From: Lanius collurio | Lineage: Eukaryota; Chordata; Aves; Passeriformes; Laniidae | Assembly (NCBI GenBank): GCA_020086605.1 | Contig: JACBWW010000002.1 | Coordinates: forward strand, 22,681,405-22,745,404 | Reading direction: 5' to 3' | Length of the DNA stretch: 64,000 bases | Shown: positions 50,203-62,378 of the stretch, in pieces | How the letters are laid out: every line of letters begins with the position of its first letter | Numbering within the stretch: position 1 is the first letter of the stretch | The notes under the pieces: generated by a model | Told to the model about the DNA's origin: nothing | Databases searched by the model: none | Seen by the model: the letters and a program-made list of their open reading frames with translations, nothing else | Program-made: the position numbers and the translations under genes

Positions 50203-53200
50203 GAGTTGAAACAAACATTCAACACCACTAATTTTTTTGGAATGGTTCAGGGACAGGTTTGGGAGGGAAAAGGATAGAGTATATTACTTTAATACTTTAC
50301 CTGTAACACTTTGCCAATAGTACTTCATTTGTGGGCCACATGAATGCAGTCAAATGAAGAAAAGAGGCCATGTGCAGGAAAGCAAAGCTGTTTTTACTGC
50401 TAGGACCAGGCTGACATGGTTGCAATGCCACAGCTTTAGCTCAAAATCTGTATCTTGCAATTCTTGGGAAAGATGCTTTGTGATTTGCATGTGTAAATGA
50501 AGAATAACCAAGTTTTGACAAGAGCAGGCAGAGTCAGACAGGAAAATACAGAGCAAGGGGGAGGGATGTAATCAATGTTACAACAGCTCTCCTACATAAA
50601 CCGCTTTGTGGATTCCTGACCTAAGTGAAAAATAGTGTATCAAGTATTATATGATAATACCTAGTATTTTCTTATTCCCTTTCATGTTTCAATTCTTAGG
50701 ATGAATCTTCATTGGAGATTTCCTCAAAGATGCACTCCTGCTTCCTCTAGGTCTGCCAGGATGGATAGCAAGAAGACTTGAGTGCAGCTAAATGCTACCT
50801 TGTATATTAAGACTCAACGCACCTCTTTGCCAACAAGAAAGCAGAGCGCTAAACATAAACCAAACCTTTTCATGAGTGGTTGCTTAAATGAATATTGACA
50901 ATGTTAGACACAATGTCTGTGCTTATAATTAGAACACTAATCTTTTATAGTCACTTCAGAGAAAGGAACTGTCCCAAATCCCAAGCCAGAACTATTCTGA
51001 GTTTCCTTGAATAGAAGGTTTTCCTCCACAGACTTCAGTTTAACACAGCTGCAAGGGTAACCGCTCACTCCCACAAGAGAATCGGCTCCATTCCTTTCTC
51101 TTTCTGTCTACTTTGTACCAGCAGCAGCTTTTGCTGGGGCCTTCCAGAGCCAGTTAACACAGCAGCAAACCACTGCTGTCAGATTAGGTTTTGCCTGTTT
51201 AGCAGGCTGAACTGGCTCAGTGACACATTCCACAAGCAGCACGCTGAGCACAAAGGAGGCCACAGGCAGATCTCCCTCTGTAGGAAGCTGCCAGCTGTGT
51301 CAGTCACACCTCTGGCAGGATACACAGCAGCCCAGCAGCTCCCAAAAGGCAGTGAGGATGGGGAGCCCCGCCCTCTGACTTCCCAGTGGACATGTTGGCT
51401 AACTAGTACTACGTATGTCAAACAGATGTGATCTTCCTGCAACACATAAATTACTATTAAAAGTTAAGTATTCTGAAAACTCAAGTTTCCACTCCAAGAT
51501 AGGCCTGCAAAACAATCACCTTCGCTTCAGATTCCACATCTCTGTTGCTTACCTGAGAAACCAGCACACAATGCTATGTCCCATTTATTTAAGCCAGAGT
51601 GTGTCAAAGAAAAAAACCCTTGTCATTCACAGCATTGTGATTAACTCTAAAAAAAATTTCATTTAGACATAAAGGTTTGCAATCTCAACATTCTTCTTAA
51701 AAATGTATAATTTCATAGGAGACATCAACCAGGTTTCAGTAGCTCCATTTCCCCTCTTCATCATACAGCAGTACCAATACTGCCTTATTACATAACATCA
51801 ATTCTTTTAAGGTTTTTGTAATTGCTTAGGAGTGATTTCCACGAACAAATTATATAATTAATATGTCACTCAGTTATTCACTCTTTTCTTTATGCAGTGA
51901 TTTCTCCCACAGAAATTTTCCGAATTTTCACATTTGTAGAAACATTAGAAGAACATCTTAGCTTGCATTTTAGATTAGAGAGAAGTGAGTCCAGAAATGA
52001 TGCACGAAGTTAATTCTGCAGTCAGCAGGTCTCCTGAAACTCTATCTATAACAAAAGGACTTTATCTTAGTGACCAGGTACTCTTAAGCAGGTGACTGCC
52101 CAGGGTTCTTACTCCATGCTTACACAGTGGCTTGCTCTGCTCTAAACAGTGGCCACCTCTACAGTTCATGATTCTTCTGGAAAAGATGGTCAAATTCTGT
52201 GATTAATGTAACAAACATTTTCCACAGAATACTGCTGGTAAGCACACATTATGTCACAAAGTGGCATAACTTCAGAGCATGTTACCAAATACACTGTTTT
52301 GCCAGACAGGGCAAGATGTTCTTTACCAGTCAGAAGCAACTGAAAAGCTTAATTTCATGGTCATTCTAATCCATATACTAACTTATTGCCTCTATAGCTA
52401 GAAAGCTTGTGAGGTAATTGCAATACTTTTATTTAGATTAAGCCTCCTTTCACACAGCTTTTCTGTTTGAGTTTGTTTTTCCCATTTTTTTTTTTCCCCT
52501 TGGAGTAAAGAGCTATGTGAGCTTTATGTTGTCGGGTTTGGATTCATACTATCATAATACTTCCAAGTAGTGCATAAACAATACTGTGGTTTGTTGTTGT
52601 CCATGATTTATTAAACTTCTTTAACAGTGAACCACCATCAGTTGTACAGTACTGAATGGAACAAGGAATATACATTTTATATAGCACCACTGCTAAGTCC
52701 CTCAGATATTAACACATTTAATAGTAACAGTCTAGCCTTATGTTTTCCCTCTCTTTTTTTTCTTTTTTTTTGGCTAAACAGCAATTTTAATCAAACTACA
52801 ACAATTTACTCTTACAGTGATTAGACAAGCATATCTTTGTGTTTTATTCATTTCACTCCTTCCTGGAAGAGTTCTATTCTTTTGAATTTATGCAGTTGCA
52901 ACAATTACAAAACAAATCTATGTATAACTGGACAACAGTTCAAGACTGCATGGAAAGTATGGAAATGAAAACTGGTGGGCAAGATCCTAATGCAAACTAA
53001 ATAAACTGAATTCTACTTTAAAAATAAATGAAATTTTGTTATAAAGAACACAGAAAAATTGGATTTGCCATTGAGTACAGAACTGACAATACACACTGGC
53101 TAACAAACTAGAGTCCTTGAAAGAATTCAGAACTCCTGCCTCAAATAATCTCAGCACTCAAGTTTTCCCTGCATTTATGACTGAAACCTTGCACGCAGTC

Positions 53201-53594
53201 TATAATTACGGTTTTAATGCAGCAGTTGCCTCAAATCCTTGCTACAATTACATGGGATTTGACACACCCAAGCTACCACCTAGATAACTCAAAGTGTGAC
53301 CACTGTTCCAAACCTTCTTTACGACCAATTTCATGCAACTATTCTATTGATTATAATGACTACAGAATGAGGAGTATTCCAGCACATGCCACATGTTCTC
53401 AAGGCTGGATTAAAACGTAGAAATAGTCATGCCAGTTAAAGACTTTATAGCTGAGTGCCAGCTTGGCACTGATATTAAATGGCTCTTGAGAATACCACTG
53501 ATAATATATTAGGAAAACCATTCCTACAGCACAGAAATGATGGATGTTCAGGATCCCACTTCACTACTCAGGTAGCATCTACCCAGTGATTTTT

Positions 53595-53727
53595 AAAAAA
53601 ACAACCTAACAAAAAAGCCCAACACAATCAACAAAAAAAAAAACCAACCCAAGCAAACAAAAAATAAACTAACCCCTGCAACAAACACCACCAAAAACCC
53701 CAAAAAACCCAACCAACCCCAAAAAAG
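53595..53727. repeat. Long A/C-rich low-complexity tract
   Basis: About 133 bp almost free of G and with few T on the plus strand. On the sense strand its end reads GGGGTTGGTTGGG, then T6 and GGGG, giving three long G runs plus GG pairs that might form a quadruplex in RNA. Confidence 0.85.
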
Positions 53728-55925
53728 GGCCAGTGCATAGCAATATGACTTTAATGATTCATCATAATTAGAACATTATAACTGATCATACTCTCTCTGG
53801 TGATTTTCACAGAGAGCTCCCTGGTCCTTCAATGAATCTGTCCTTAAGGTCAGGGTTTGTAAGTCTTTATTCACTTTCGACAGTTAATGAGCTGAAACCC
53901 ACAATTTTAAAAATTCATTTAAAATATTGTACACTACCATTAGCTCTGTATACGGCATCTCTGCAACACATTTAAAATAAAACCCTTGTGAAATTACTGA
54001 AATAAGTAATTTCTATAAAGGAGTAATTATGAAAATTCTGTCGACTTTTTAAATTGGAAAACAACACTTAATAAACCTCCTGCTCCTTACATAAGCACAA
54101 AAGAAAGTGAAAGCTACTCATAATTTTGATTAAAAGTCAAATATTACAATATTGAAATGCATAGTGGTTTTAGGAGAGAAATGTTTAGATATGCATCCTT
54201 CAAGACCCATTCAATTAGCAGTCCTACAACTGCTGTTTAGGAGACATCATCATCCTTCCAACAAGACACCTGGTTTCACGAGAACTTTTTGAATGCCAGA
54301 AGTTCTGCTAAAATGTACAAAAACATTCACCAAAGGAATGTAATTCTCTAAAATACTCATTAAATAATGAATTTGCTGACATGTTCACTTGCACAATTTT
54401 GAGTAAAATTGAGCGTGCAAACTAAGATCTGCAACTAACCGAATTATCACAGTTCCATTGCAAGTCACCATAATATGCAAAATTAAGGCTTATTATGAAA
54501 AATTTCAAATTATGTTTTTTCAACACATTCCCTCAGCTAGCCATTTCCCTCAGCTACCAGAGATATTAATGCAGAGAGAAAGATCATGAATAAATACTGG
54601 ACAGATTAAAAGAGGCAAACAGATTGTCATTAAAGTATGAAGCTACAGAAGCAAAGTAAATTCTTGATGAGCTAACCAAGTCACTATTTTAAAATGAGCA
54701 ACTTTTAAACAAATTCCAGTATACTATCAGAAACATGCAAGAAGTTATTAAAAAAATGAACTGCTTCTGATCTTCAAAAGACAAGTTCCAAGCATCTTTC
54801 ATTAAAATATCCATTATATATGTTTTCAGATTGCATGCTTATCTGCCCCCACAAAAATCAAATGAAGGTTTACAGTTTAATTTAATATACTTCTGAATTA
54901 CAAAAGTTGAAGGGGGCAAGACTGGGTAGAAAAGGTCATTATGTGCAAGCTTTTCTTACATTTTAAAATTATTTCATCCGCCTTAGAAAATAAGACAGCA
55001 TGGTACATGAATTCAGGACAAAAATAATTACACGCTTTGCTCACATCCTCGAGAGACAGGTAGAAAAAAGGTCAGTTTCTTCATTCTAAATGCTTCCTCT
55101 TCTTCAGAAAAGCACAAGCTTTACAGCTTTCTTCAAAATGCATTTCCAAGAGATGACGAGGATTTACTGCCAACTGACAGGTCCTGACCTCCCACTTGCT
55201 TTTTCCCGTCCTCTCCCTCCTCAACTGGCACAGGTATTAATTTGGATCAGTACAGCTTATTAACTAGCAATTTTTTTTAATACCACTGAACTATTCTCTC
55301 ACATTAGCTGGCCAAAATCTAGCTTCTTTGCTGTTCCCACTGTAACCCTCCAACATGAAGTAGAACATTTGTTACCACCTCCCAAGAGAGAAGTGAAGCA
55401 AAACTTTCCCAAACATGTATGATCATGTACTGTTATGCAACGATGCAAACTGCCTGGTTTTATTCACAATAAGGAATAGGGAGGTCCAAAAAAACTTCAG
55501 CAAAACAGATGGATAGTTCTTTCCAATACAGTCTTCAAGATGATGTGATGCCATGAGGAGAAACTCAACATGAGCTTTCAGAGATGTCACTAGCACAGAA
55601 ATAGTTACAGGTTTCATACTAGTACAGAAGAGGTTGTTCAACTGTCGTTAGTGAGAATGCCAAAGAGCTGATTTCAACACCAGCAGCTGGAGGTAGGAAA
55701 CAATCATCACTTTCTTATTTTTCTAAGAAGAAAAATCACTATATGACCCATCCAACAAATTTTCATTTTGTAGATCAGTTCAAAAGAAAAAACCTCAACA
55801 ACTATTATCACAAAAACCTTACTAATATTAGAGCTACATATTTTTACACCAATTGGGTACTGTAACAGTGTGTAACTGATGTGAAACCTGTCAATAATCA
55901 AAAAAGCTTAAATAAATTCTTCCTC

Positions 55926-55990
55926 ACAGAATCACACAAAGCAAATTAAGGATGGGGGGAGAGGCTGAGGTTCTTTTTCAACCAGAGTCT
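55926..55990 (-). mobile_element. Possible degraded CR1 3' end
   Basis: Begins with TCACAGAATCACACAA, identical over 16 nt to the start of the clear CR1 fragment near 32287, followed by GA/GG-rich sequence and CTGAGGTTCTTTTTCAACC, loosely resembling the CR1 segment around TCATCTAGTCCAACC. The remainder cannot be aligned by eye. A chance match is possible. Confidence 0.35.
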
Positions 55991-57071
55991 CCTCAAATAA
56001 TAGGTGACTTGCAAAAACTTACTGGAATTTTTACAAGAAGTAAAACATTTACTTGCCTCTACCTCCAAAATTGCTGGATCATGGCTGTCTCTGCTCTTAA
56101 AGGAGACCTGAAAAGCAAAAAAAAATTGGGCTTGTGCCCTATTTTGCTTCTTTAAGATGTTTGAGAGGCATGAAGAGCTGGAATTAAGGTGTTTTTTTTT
56201 TTACCCTGTGATGGACATAAATTATTCCTTCTTGTTTACACTTGAGATTGAAATTTCAAGAGGCCATACTATAAGACAACCTAGTGAAGGAAAAAAAAGT
56301 GCAAGAATCAACAGAAGCTAAGTCACAGAAGAAAGAACAAACTTCATTTTTTTTTCTGCTCATCCCTACTTTCTTCAAGTTCTCCTTCATTTGAGTGATG
56401 AGTAACAAAAATACCTTTTCCAGAGTTAAGCATTCTTGCACTACTGCTGTTGGTGATTTGCACACAAATTTATGAATTAACTTTGTGCATGCTAAAGAAA
56501 AAAAAATGGGGGACAAAACCTAGAAATTTGACTGAGGTTGTATTTGTGAATTTTAAGATAAAAACAATTTGGGAAAATTGAAGTCCTTTTCAGGGACTCT
56601 TTATGGTTCAAAATAGAAAAATAGGTAGAAAAATAATTGTTAGAAGTTCTCTGCAAATGGAATGAGTGAAAAATCCATGAACTGACAAGCTCATGACCTT
56701 CCCTTCCACTACTAATACAGTCCGTAAGATATTTCCTCTGTCTATGCTGTAGTGATGCAGTTATCAGAACAGAAAAGCTGCTGAGAAGTATTTTCTAAAA
56801 ATTAGTGTATTTCATCTTCTAGCACTAGGCTAATTTAAAAGTCAAATAAAATTAAAGTTTATACTAGATGCAAATGAGCAAAGAGTATAGTTTATTTTAA
56901 CTAATGACCATTACAGCTGGGGCAACTACAAGAGCTCATTACTCTTAAGTGAGATGGGATGGCACCATGTATTTCATTCAAAAAAATTGTTCAAAGCCCC
57001 TTCCTATTCCTTCCACCCACACTTCAACTATGTAACTACCATATATGAAAAAGGAAAGTCTAATTGTCTAA

Positions 57072-57098
57072 TTTTTTTTTTTTTTTTTTTTTTTTTTT
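57072..57098. repeat. Poly(T) run of 27
   Basis: Twenty-seven consecutive T on the plus strand. In the QKI sense this is a poly(A) run; it is not followed by a recognisable retrocopy. Confidence 0.9.
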
Positions 57099-57531
57099 GG
57101 TGAAAAGGGAAAATTTAAAATGCTGCTTGTGGAAAAACAAGCAATCATCAAGAAAAATAAAAGCACAATGCCTAAAAATAAGAAAAATATATCCAAAGTA
57201 CATCCTTAGAAAACTACTTAAGACAACAAATTCTCCCAAGTTATAATCACAGAAAAACAACACTCAACCAGTACAGGGCTGTAGTCAGTATTTTAAGCCA
57301 AATCAGTGAAGAAGGTTCTCATTGTTACACACAAGGAACACGATCTTCCTGAAATGCTAAACCAACATTAGACAGGCCAAAGACCTGAACATCTTTACCA
57401 CAAGTCTATTACTCAACTCAGCTCTCTATTATCAACAATTATAATGTTACTTCTCCAGTTGCAACATGCAAAAGGCACCAATTTAAACAATACTGACACT
57501 TACTTAAATATTCCAGTGGCATAATTCAAAA

Positions 57532-57622
57532 GGGGTTATTTTGGTTTGTGGGGTTTGGGACAGCTGGTTTGTGTTTGGGGTTTTTTTGGTATATTTTGCT
57601 TTTGGGTTTTTTTGGTTGGTGA
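57532..57622. repeat. G/T-rich low-complexity tract
   Basis: Plus-strand GGTTT, GGGGTTT and TTTTTTGG units. It is the same sequence class as the A/C tracts but in the opposite orientation, the only large one so oriented. Confidence 0.8.
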
Positions 57623-60595
57623 AGTGTTGAGGATTCCCCATTACAACACTGAAGGGGGCATGTTTGGTAGGGGTTTCCCCTCCCCTCTCACATAAGAATT
57701 ATAAACAGAGAATGGAACTAAATAAAAACAGGAAAAAAAGCAACAAATTTCATGTGTCTTTAAAATATTGGGAAAAAATCTTAAAAAAATGAACCACGTT
57801 TAAGAAAATTATGTTTACTTCTGAAATGACTTAGAGGTCTATAAAACATCAGATTTCAAGATCACACAAAAGACTGTTTCAAAGCTATGAAGAAAAAGAA
57901 AATAACAAAATGATATTTTTTCTCCTTTCTGTTGAACAAGAATTTATCAAAAACTTCTTACTTTTCTGGGTAAAATATATGGTGACATAGCAAGCTAAAA
58001 ATCAAACAGAGCATTTTAATGCAGACACTCATGTATCTCATATCACTGAATGTGAAGGTGAAGTTTAACTTTGCAGGTTGAGTCTATTTAACAACCAGCT
58101 GTCACTGAAAATAGCAGCCCTGACTCTGCTCCTTCCACTGAGCTGCCCCTGCTGCTTAGACAATTGTGCAGGGGCCAATTTAGGAAACTCACCCACTCAA
58201 TTGACTCCTGCGGGCGCACGTGGAACAGTGGGAACAGATGTCCTAAGGCCGTTAATGTGAACTGACCATCAGATCGATCCAAACGTAGCGCCATACCACT
58301 CACAGAAAACCTTCAACAATTTGCAACAGAGATTTTGTCCTCTGAGGACAACTAATATGATTAGAGCTCAGGCATTACTCCGCTTAAGAGTGTGTGAGCC
58401 TCTTCAATCCTGCATAATTTGATGAAAATTTAAGAAAAGACATTTCAAATTAAATTCTAATTTAAGGGTATCTGTAGTTACTTCAATATCCATTACATCA
58501 CCTTTTTAAGGAGAAGTGTATTTATGTAGTGTAGAATTCACTTTAAGATTACCAAACATATGAATGACACAAACATATTACTTTTTTTTAAAATTATGTT
58601 TTAATACCCTTTTTACCATGCAACACATAGTATATATGTACCTATTTACCTTAATACCTCTTCTGCCTATGCAACTACTTCATACAAAGTATTAAATCCC
58701 ATTTAAATGTTATGGAACAGAAGTGACTGACTGACTTCGAGGGAAAAAAAAGTATCAAAGTAATTAAGTAATAATCAAAGTATCTGAACCACTAGTTTCA
58801 ATGCTGTTCTCCACAGGAATTTAAAAGAAATTAGTCTTCTGCTATAATTCACAAACAGTGCTTAGACTGGATACTCAAACCTCTTGCTGCAAAACCACAT
58901 GGTCTCACAGGGAAAGAAACCTTCACAAATAAGTGCTTGCATAAGTCAGAAAAATCATCAGCAAAAGTTGCTGATAGGATTTTTTTCTCTCTTTTAGTAA
59001 AGCATGTTTTAATTATTCAACAAACTACACTAATACTCAATGAAAGTAAAACTAAAGCTTCCAATGCAAGTCATGCTCAGCTAAGCACACACAGTGTAAC
59101 TTCCATGTCCTCCCTGTTCTGCCCCCAACCCTTACCCTGCAGGCAGAGTTAACAACATTTATTCCACTTTTGTAGGTAGGATGTCACATTCTTGTGATGG
59201 GGACAAATTTTTATTGACTTCATTGACTGACTTAGTACATAATATACAACTTTAGCACACCAGCACTCAAGCTTCACAAGGCAAGGAAGGCACACATTGC
59301 AGTATATGCAAAGTAAAAAGTAGGCACAGCTCATCAGCTATAAAAAAGTTAAAGGAGACCAACAGCATAAAATACACAGACAAATCAACAGATGAAGAAA
59401 GGACTTCAAAAAAAACCATGAGCTGTCTCAAAGCAAGACAGGATGTTTTTATTTGAGCACTTAAATACATATAAACTGTTTTAATAGCTTGCTCTAACAT
59501 GATACAACATGCAGGATAACATACCCATTAAGAGTTTTAAAACACTGCCCCATTTTAGACAGGAGATGTTACTTCATTACTCTGAAGATACCAACAAATA
59601 ACCTCTTATGTCTGATGATGAAACAGTACATAAAAATGCCACAAATATTCAAAAACGCAGGCATGCAAACAGTTTTTCCAATATACCTGCATAAGAATAG
59701 GTACTAAGAAAAGAAAGAAAAAAGGAAGTTTGCACTGTATATGTTCACCAGGAGCCCAAAGAGCATTTGAATTACACAGCACCTGCAAATCCAGGTACAA
59801 AAGATATTAGTACAAAGCTCCATACTGAGCTTTTCACTTTGTACATTTCAAATGTTTACCTTACATACGGGAATAAGCTTGGGGCGGGGGTTGGGGTGTG
59901 TCAGCAACCACACACAGTCCCAGGACACTGAATTCCATGCATTCTGCAAATTCTGTATGTTGTAATATTCACCCCTTCCTCCAACTAATTATGTGGCTCT
60001 TAACACTATTAACCACTGCAAATGCTGGTAAGAACTGAATGAGCAGACTGGAATTCAAATACCTAGTCTGATATATATGAAAAATCTCAGCTGCAGAAAG
60101 TAAGGAACTGTTTATCATCATAGAAAATGTACTTGCAAAAATCACATATAAATAAGCATTTATGAATATGATTTTTAAAAATCTACTATTATTGCTACTA
60201 TTGTCACAATTTATGGAGACCTAATACCTTGTTCTCAGTTTCCTCCTAATCCCTCAGGCCTAATTTTGTCCATCTCAAACTTGCTGCATTTCCCATTGTC
60301 TGTGTTGCTCTACCTCCTTTTTAACAAACCCCCTTGCAGTCTCAAATTGGTCACACAGGTGATCACACTTTGCTTCCTTTTTTGAAACAAGCAATAAAAT
60401 CTCCAAAAACCCTGCCTGTTTAAACTAAATTTAGATTTTTAAATTTTTCTAATTTAAGGCCAGTAACAACACACACAAGGAAAGACCACTACTCTAATCA
60501 TTAAAACTTGTGGCTGAATACTGCTCAGGATTAATGACAATTGGCTAGCACAGAAGTGTCACACAATATGACCAAAGTAATAGCACTCAATGTAC

Positions 60596-60609
60596 AAAAA
60601 AAAAACCCC

Positions 60610-60669
<60 letters not shown>

Positions 60670-60681
60670 AAAAAAAAAGAA
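60596..60681. repeat. (AAAAC)n and long poly(A) tract
   Basis: Five AAAAC-type units lead into 32 consecutive A (60636-60667) and then A-runs broken by GG and G. Likely unstable in length and in assembly. Confidence 0.9.
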
Positions 60682-61039
60682 GAATGTCTATGTGATTAAG
60701 ATCTTGGTACTGGAGAACCAAAATTTTAGCATGATCTTTATCAATGGGTTGTTATCATTTTAGCATATAGGAATGTACAAAGTCCATGATGCACAAAACC
60801 AGAGCTAAGGGAAAACAAAACCCAAACACATAAAATGCAATTTGATTACAGAATTGTTGACACACACAAACACAGTGTGTATAGGCATATGTATAGGCAT
60901 AACAAAAGTTCTTGTGATTTAGGTAGATTTGCTACCTAGTTCTGTTAGCTTTTGGTATTTGCATTTTTGGAGTCAGAGTTCTCATGGTGTTTTTGTAAAC
61001 AGTAGTTAAGTGGTTTTTTTCTAACTGTATGTTTACATA

Positions 61040-61232
61040 CCTGTACTGTGACAAAAACACCCTGATGGACAATTCTTGTAGCCAATGTGTTTGTAGAGGA
61101 AGTGACCTTTTTCACCCAATCCTTGTCCTGGATAAGGAAACTATAAATTGGGAAGTTAATAAACCTTGAGAGACATTCCTCTTATGAAACCTCTTGTGTA
61201 TGAGTCGTTCTTTCTCGTGTCCGAGAGTGACA
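61040..61232 (+). mobile_element. LTR-like segment of an old endogenous retrovirus
   Basis: The order of signals resembles the U3-R-U5 part of an avian LTR: two CCAAT boxes (61082-61086 and 61116-61120), TATAAAT (61142-61148), AATAAA 10 nt later (61158-61163), then a CT/GT-rich stretch and an end at GAGAGTGACA (61232). The 5' limit is not visible and no reliable target duplication was found. There are no retroviral genes beside it, so it would be a solo or partial LTR. The family is not identified. Confidence 0.4.
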
Positions 61233-61510
61233 GTGATTTGTATAACATTTTGATAAATTAGATGTTACATTATACTACACTGAAATTTTATTTATACATC
61301 TTACCCATTACGCCTCTTTTTAGACTTAACTCCAAGTAATTTTTTTCCCCGTTTTAGAAGCTTTGACCACAAGGAATAGTCAGGATGATTTAATCTAGCC
61401 TTCAATATATCACAGGCCATTACGTTTCCATAGAAAAAGAACCACTCTGACAGTAATCATTAAAAATTGGTTTAGAGTGTATCCAAGGTCATCATTAACT
61501 TGACTCTGCT

Positions 61511-61616
61511 AATACATGGAATTAAAGTTTGTTTCTAGATGGATTCTTCACATTTTCTTGAAGATAAATACATAGAATTAAAGTTTATGTCTAGATGAAG
61601 TCTTCACATTTTCTTG
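61511..61616. repeat. Tandem duplication, two 50-bp units with 56-bp period
   Basis: Unit 1 (61511-61560) and unit 2 (61567-61616) both run from AATACAT through GAATTAAAGTTT and TCTAGATG to TCTTCACATTTTCTTG, with only a few substitutions, separated by AAGATA. A local duplication. Confidence 0.92.
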
Positions 61617-62346
61617 TTGAGAAATCTCTATCACTCAAAATCAGATTTAAAAAAATTTCTTAGCTCTGAGGCACAGATATACCAAGGGCTAACTGGTAAA
61701 TTCTCCTTACTTTCTTTCACAGTACATTTTGAAATTTTACACTTTAACCTAATTCTCAAGTCCAAAAGGCTAAGAAAATGGAGAGAAGGGATAAAGAACA
61801 TCAGTATCATTGCTATCTATTAAAAAAAAAAAATCTTAGGTAGTTGCATTCAGAGTAACTTCACTAGAGAGAATACTTCAAATACCAGATGCACCACGAA
61901 CATTCTTACACAGCCAAAAACTGAAGTATGAATGTGAGACGCTCTATAGGTCTCAGCCATAAATAAAATATCATTCACATTTTCAGATTTTTTAGTTGTT
62001 GATCCTACATAGGCAGGATCTGAGCCTGCAGGAAATTATGATTCATTGTGTACTTCTGCAATAAAACCAAGTTTTATGTCATGCTTTCAGCAAGACTGTT
62101 CTCATCAGAAAAAAAAAAAGCATGTTTAGCAGGTGTGTATATATTTCAAATGACAGGTACCATCAACTCAGATTACAGGGGGAGATAGAGGGTCTGAATT
62201 TTCCTCAGTAGTACATAAACCCTGTCAACAGGATGCTTAACAGTGTTCTTCTGGATGACTACTTGGAGAGCTGCAAGCTTTCAGCTTCTATATTTTTCAT
62301 GTCCTAAAGTTTAGTGGTACAAGAAAGTTAAACTTTTCTTTCAAAG

Positions 62347-62378
62347 TCGAATAGGAAAAGTGAGCTTTTCCTATTTGA
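62347..62378. repeat. Near-perfect inverted repeat (hairpin)
   Basis: Arms TCGAATAGGAAAAG and CTTTTCCTATTTGA flank a 4-nt TGAG loop. Thirteen of 14 positions are complementary; the odd one is G/T, a wobble pair in plus-strand RNA and an A/C mismatch in QKI-sense RNA. Confidence 0.9.

Noticed and set aside
57072..57098. Poly(T) run as the tail of a processed pseudogene
   Set aside because: No coding similarity beside it and no target duplication seen; a simple repeat is enough.
59881..59897. GGGGCGGGGGTTGGGG as a G-quadruplex
   Set aside because: Only three G runs of three or more are present; a fourth is missing.
60879..61232. LTR bounded by TGTATAGG at 60879 with a 3-bp GTG duplication
   Set aside because: A 3-bp repeat is not a normal retroviral target duplication and could be chance, so the 5' limit was left open.
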